A stretch of DNA of 6,695 nucleotides from Anaerolineae bacterium (GTDB taxonomy: Bacteria > Chloroflexota > Anaerolineae > B4-G1). Position 1 is the stretch's first letter; each line of letters opens with the position of its first letter. This document shows, in pieces, positions 4,872-6,695 of this stretch. The notes beneath the pieces were generated by a model. That model was not told the origin of the DNA. It saw nothing but the letters and a program-made list of their open reading frames with translations, and made no database searches. The position numbers and the translations under genes are program-made. The stretch covers positions 1-6,695 of the forward strand of contig JAUWOI010000249.1 of assembly GCA_030612185.1 (NCBI GenBank), read 5' to 3'.

Positions 4872-6695
4872 GTGAAGTCAACTTCATTCGACAATCTTCG
4901 TCAACAGGCCCACGGCTGGGCCGTTACCAGCCTGACCACGTTGTTTGGCCTGCAACTCATCCGTATGCTGTTCCCCAGCCTCGTCGGCTATCTGCGAGAC
5001 GCACAGGGCATAGACGCGCTTGACCTGGCCCCCATCGCGCTGGGGATATTCGTCACCGGCTTTCTGGCTGGCCTGGTGCGGCGGGTGACCGGGCCACGGC
5101 TGGCAATCTGGATCACGGCCGGTGGTGTGGGGTTGGTTCGACTGGCTGAACAGGTCTCTACCTCCCCCAGCCTCGACCTGACGCTTGCGGCCATCGGGAC
5201 GGCGCTGTTTCTCTTGTTCATCCCCAACGGTCTGGGAACAGCCAGAGCCAGGGGTATAGCCAGGGGTGTAGAAGGCACCACACAATTCGGCTTCGCCTTT
5301 CTGCTTGGCCTGGCCGCCGATACCGCCATCCACGTCGGCGCGCGCACGCTGGACCTCTCCTGGCAGCCCGGCATCATCCCCATACTGGTTGTGGCCCTGC
5401 TGACAATTGGCTTATTCGCCGCACTGCGCGCCGGTGTCTCTGAAACCGATCCGCAGACCGGTAGCGACGGAAGTTGGGGGCGCAGTCTTGCACTGACCGC
5501 GCTCGGTCCTTGGCTGTTCCTGCAGTTCCTGGTCTACCAGAACGTCGCCCGCGTCTCTGCCCTGACCGGTTGGGAAACGCCCACCGCCGGTACGCTGGTG
5601 GTGCTGGGCAACGCACTGGGCCTGGCTGTCGCGGCCTGGGTAGTGTGCTCCCGCCTGATGACCTCCGGCACGGCGATTGTCGGCGGACTGCTGTTGATTG
5701 GCTCGCTCGCCTATGCCGAACCGACCGGTATAACAGGCGCGCTGCTCCTGTTTGCAGGACAGGTCCTGAGTCTTATCCTGGCGATGATGCTTTTCGCCGG
5801 GCTGGGCCGGGATGCGGCTCGGACCGGGCTGGCCCGCACCACGGTCGCCAATGGCGTCGGGCAGATACTGTTTGCCCTGCTCACCTTCTTGTACTACGTA
5901 ACGTACGACATCGCGCTCGGTTTCCGCGCCCAGGTGTTGCTGCCGCTGGTCGCGCTGTTGGTCGGGATTGGAGCCCTCATCGCCAGCCGCGGCCAATCCG
6001 GTCAATCCGGTCAAGATGAGGCGTCACCCAATTACCAGCCCGCCATCGCCGGGTTGCTGCTGCTCCTCTCTCCGCTCGCTCTGGCGCTCACCTGGAACAG
6101 GCCGCAGGCCATCCGGCCGGACCCGGCCAACACCACCATCCGGGTGATGGACTACAACGTGCACAACGGCTTCAACACCGCTGGCCGCCTGGACCTGGAA
6201 GCACTGGCGAAGGTCATCGAGGAGAGCGGGGCGGGCGTGGTCGGTCTGCAGGAAATCTCGCGCGGCGGGCTGATCTGGGGCGGTGTGGACATGCTCACCT
6301 GGCTATCCCAACGACTGGACATGCCATACGTCAGCGGCCCGACCAGCGATGCCCAATGGGGCAACGCCATCCTCAGCCGCTACCCGATCGTGAACGCAGA
6401 GACCTTTCCCCTGCCGCCGGACGACCTGCTCTTGCTGCGCGGTTACATCGTGGCCGAAATAGACGTCGGCGCTGGAACCCTGACCTTGATTGACACCCAT
6501 TTTACCCACCGTGGCAAGGACTACGAGATACGGGAATTGCAGGCGTCTGCATTGGTCAGCGCCTGGGATGGCGCCTCCTCAACCGTCATCGTGGGAGATA
6601 TGAACGCAACTCCCGATTCCGACGCCATGCAGACCCTGTCCGGTGCCGGGCTGATCAACGTTGCCGCCGAGATCGGGACACTGCCCATTCTCACA
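4872..6695 (+). CDS. polytopic membrane protein with C-terminal endonuclease/exonuclease/phosphatase (EEP) domain, 3' end outside window
   Basis: The frame opened by GTG 4872 stays open for 608 codons to the last base. Residues 1-410 or so are strongly hydrophobic, with about 12 likely membrane spans (among them roughly 17-39, 52-70, 103-119, 136-153, 167-186, 204-225, 238-258, 263-281, 286-310, 328-347, 353-370, 389-406). From about 424 an EEP (DNase I/AP-endonuclease/sphingomyelinase superfamily) domain follows: N429 in MDYNVHNG, the metal-binding E461 in VVGLQEISRG, D541 and H543 in DTHFTHRG, and D576 and N578 in VGDMNATPDS. The final SDH-type motif with its catalytic His should lie just beyond the window. 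By topology the EEP domain follows the last span, either outside the membrane or in the cytoplasm; sidedness is not determinable here. The arrangement recalls eukaryotic CWH43/PGAP2-interacting proteins, which act on lipids. A phospholipid or other phosphodiester substrate is plausible but unproven. Confidence 0.88.
   Translation, partial: MKSTSFDNLRQQAHGWAVTSLTTLFGLQLIRMLFPSLVGYLRDAQGIDALDLAPIALGIFVTGFLAGLVRRVTGPRLAIWITAGGVGLVRLAEQVSTSPSLDLTLAAIGTALFLLFIPNGLGTARARGIARGVEGTTQFGFAFLLGLAADTAIHVGARTLDLSWQPGIIPILVVALLTIGLFAALRAGVSETDPQTGSDGSWGRSLALTALGPWLFLQFLVYQNVARVSALTGWETPTAGTLVVLGNALGLAVAAWVVCSRLMTSGTAIVGGLLLIGSLAYAEPTGITGALLLFAGQVLSLILAMMLFAGLGRDAARTGLARTTVANGVGQILFALLTFLYYVTYDIALGFRAQVLLPLVALLVGIGALIASRGQSGQSGQDEASPNYQPAIAGLLLLLSPLALALTWNRPQAIRPDPANTTIRVMDYNVHNGFNTAGRLDLEALAKVIEESGAGVVGLQEISRGGLIWGGVDMLTWLSQRLDMPYVSGPTSDAQWGNAILSRYPIVNAETFPLPPDDLLLLRGYIVAEIDVGAGTLTLIDTHFTHRGKDYEIRELQASALVSAWDGASSTVIVGDMNATPDSDAMQTLSGAGLINVAAEIGTLPILT
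5247..5270 (+). repeat. 12-bp in-frame tandem duplication inside the EEP membrane protein gene
   Basis: GCCAGGGGTATA (5247-5258) is followed at once by GCCAGGGGTGTA (5259-5270), one mismatch. The units encode ARGI and ARGV (residues 126-133), preceded by another Ala-Arg, giving an Arg-rich loop between two membrane spans that is probably cytoplasmic by the positive-inside rule. Confidence 0.7.
5994..6011 (+). repeat. 9-bp in-frame tandem repeat in the linker before the last membrane span
   Basis: CAATCCGGT occurs twice in tandem (5994-6002 and 6003-6011) and is followed by CAA, giving QSGQSGQ at residues 375-381. It lies in a hydrophilic linker between the predicted spans at 353-370 and 389-406. 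Confidence 0.7.

Noticed and set aside
5474..6019. 181-codon + strand frame inside the membrane/EEP gene
   Set aside because: It lies out of phase within the long frame starting at 4872, whose EEP motifs and hydrophobic pattern are clear; the alternative is Arg/Pro-rich shadow sequence.

Overview
This is a GC-rich bacterial chromosomal segment with every recognisable gene on the + strand and little intergenic space. Gene content (DUF72, an M32 carboxypeptidase, a Trm112-type zinc ribbon joined to a methyltransferase remnant, an alkaline-phosphatase-superfamily phosphodiesterase, a DUF2157-like membrane protein and a polytopic EEP-nuclease fusion) and two short palindromic repeat families recall Chloroflexota (Anaerolineae/Roseiflexus-like) genomes. 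That placement comes from remembered sequence style, not a search, and is only moderately secure.

Layout. Bases 1-210 are the 3' end of a DUF72 gene whose stop lies inside a perfect inverted repeat (203-248). A good sigma70-type promoter (308-336) follows, only 11 nt before the ATG of a short Trm112-like gene (348-881). That gene appears to have lost the SAM-binding core of a methyltransferase. After a 39-nt gap with a strong ribosome binding site comes a complete M32 metallocarboxypeptidase (921-2426). One base later an alkaline-phosphatase-superfamily phosphodiesterase begins (2428-3762); its first residues are encoded by a degenerate heptamer tandem repeat. A second promoter-like sequence overlaps the end of that gene and would serve a DUF2157-like polytopic membrane protein (3787-4785). 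An 86-nt gap carries one truncated and one complete copy of a GTGCAACGCACTT palindrome. Beyond it a GTG-started gene (4872 to the window end) encodes about 12 membrane segments followed by an endonuclease/exonuclease/phosphatase domain, cut by the window edge.

Functionally this looks like ordinary housekeeping and accessory metabolism: peptide trimming, phosphoester hydrolysis and membrane proteins of unknown role. The M32 and phosphodiesterase genes are the only clearly coupled pair. I found no RNA genes, CRISPR array, transposase, toxin-antitoxin pair or recognisable defence system, and no convincing novel system. The points worth a second look are the core-deleted methyltransferase, three repeat families sitting at gene borders (one supplying a stop codon, one an N-terminus, one a hairpin before a ribosome binding site), and the membrane-anchored EEP fusion.
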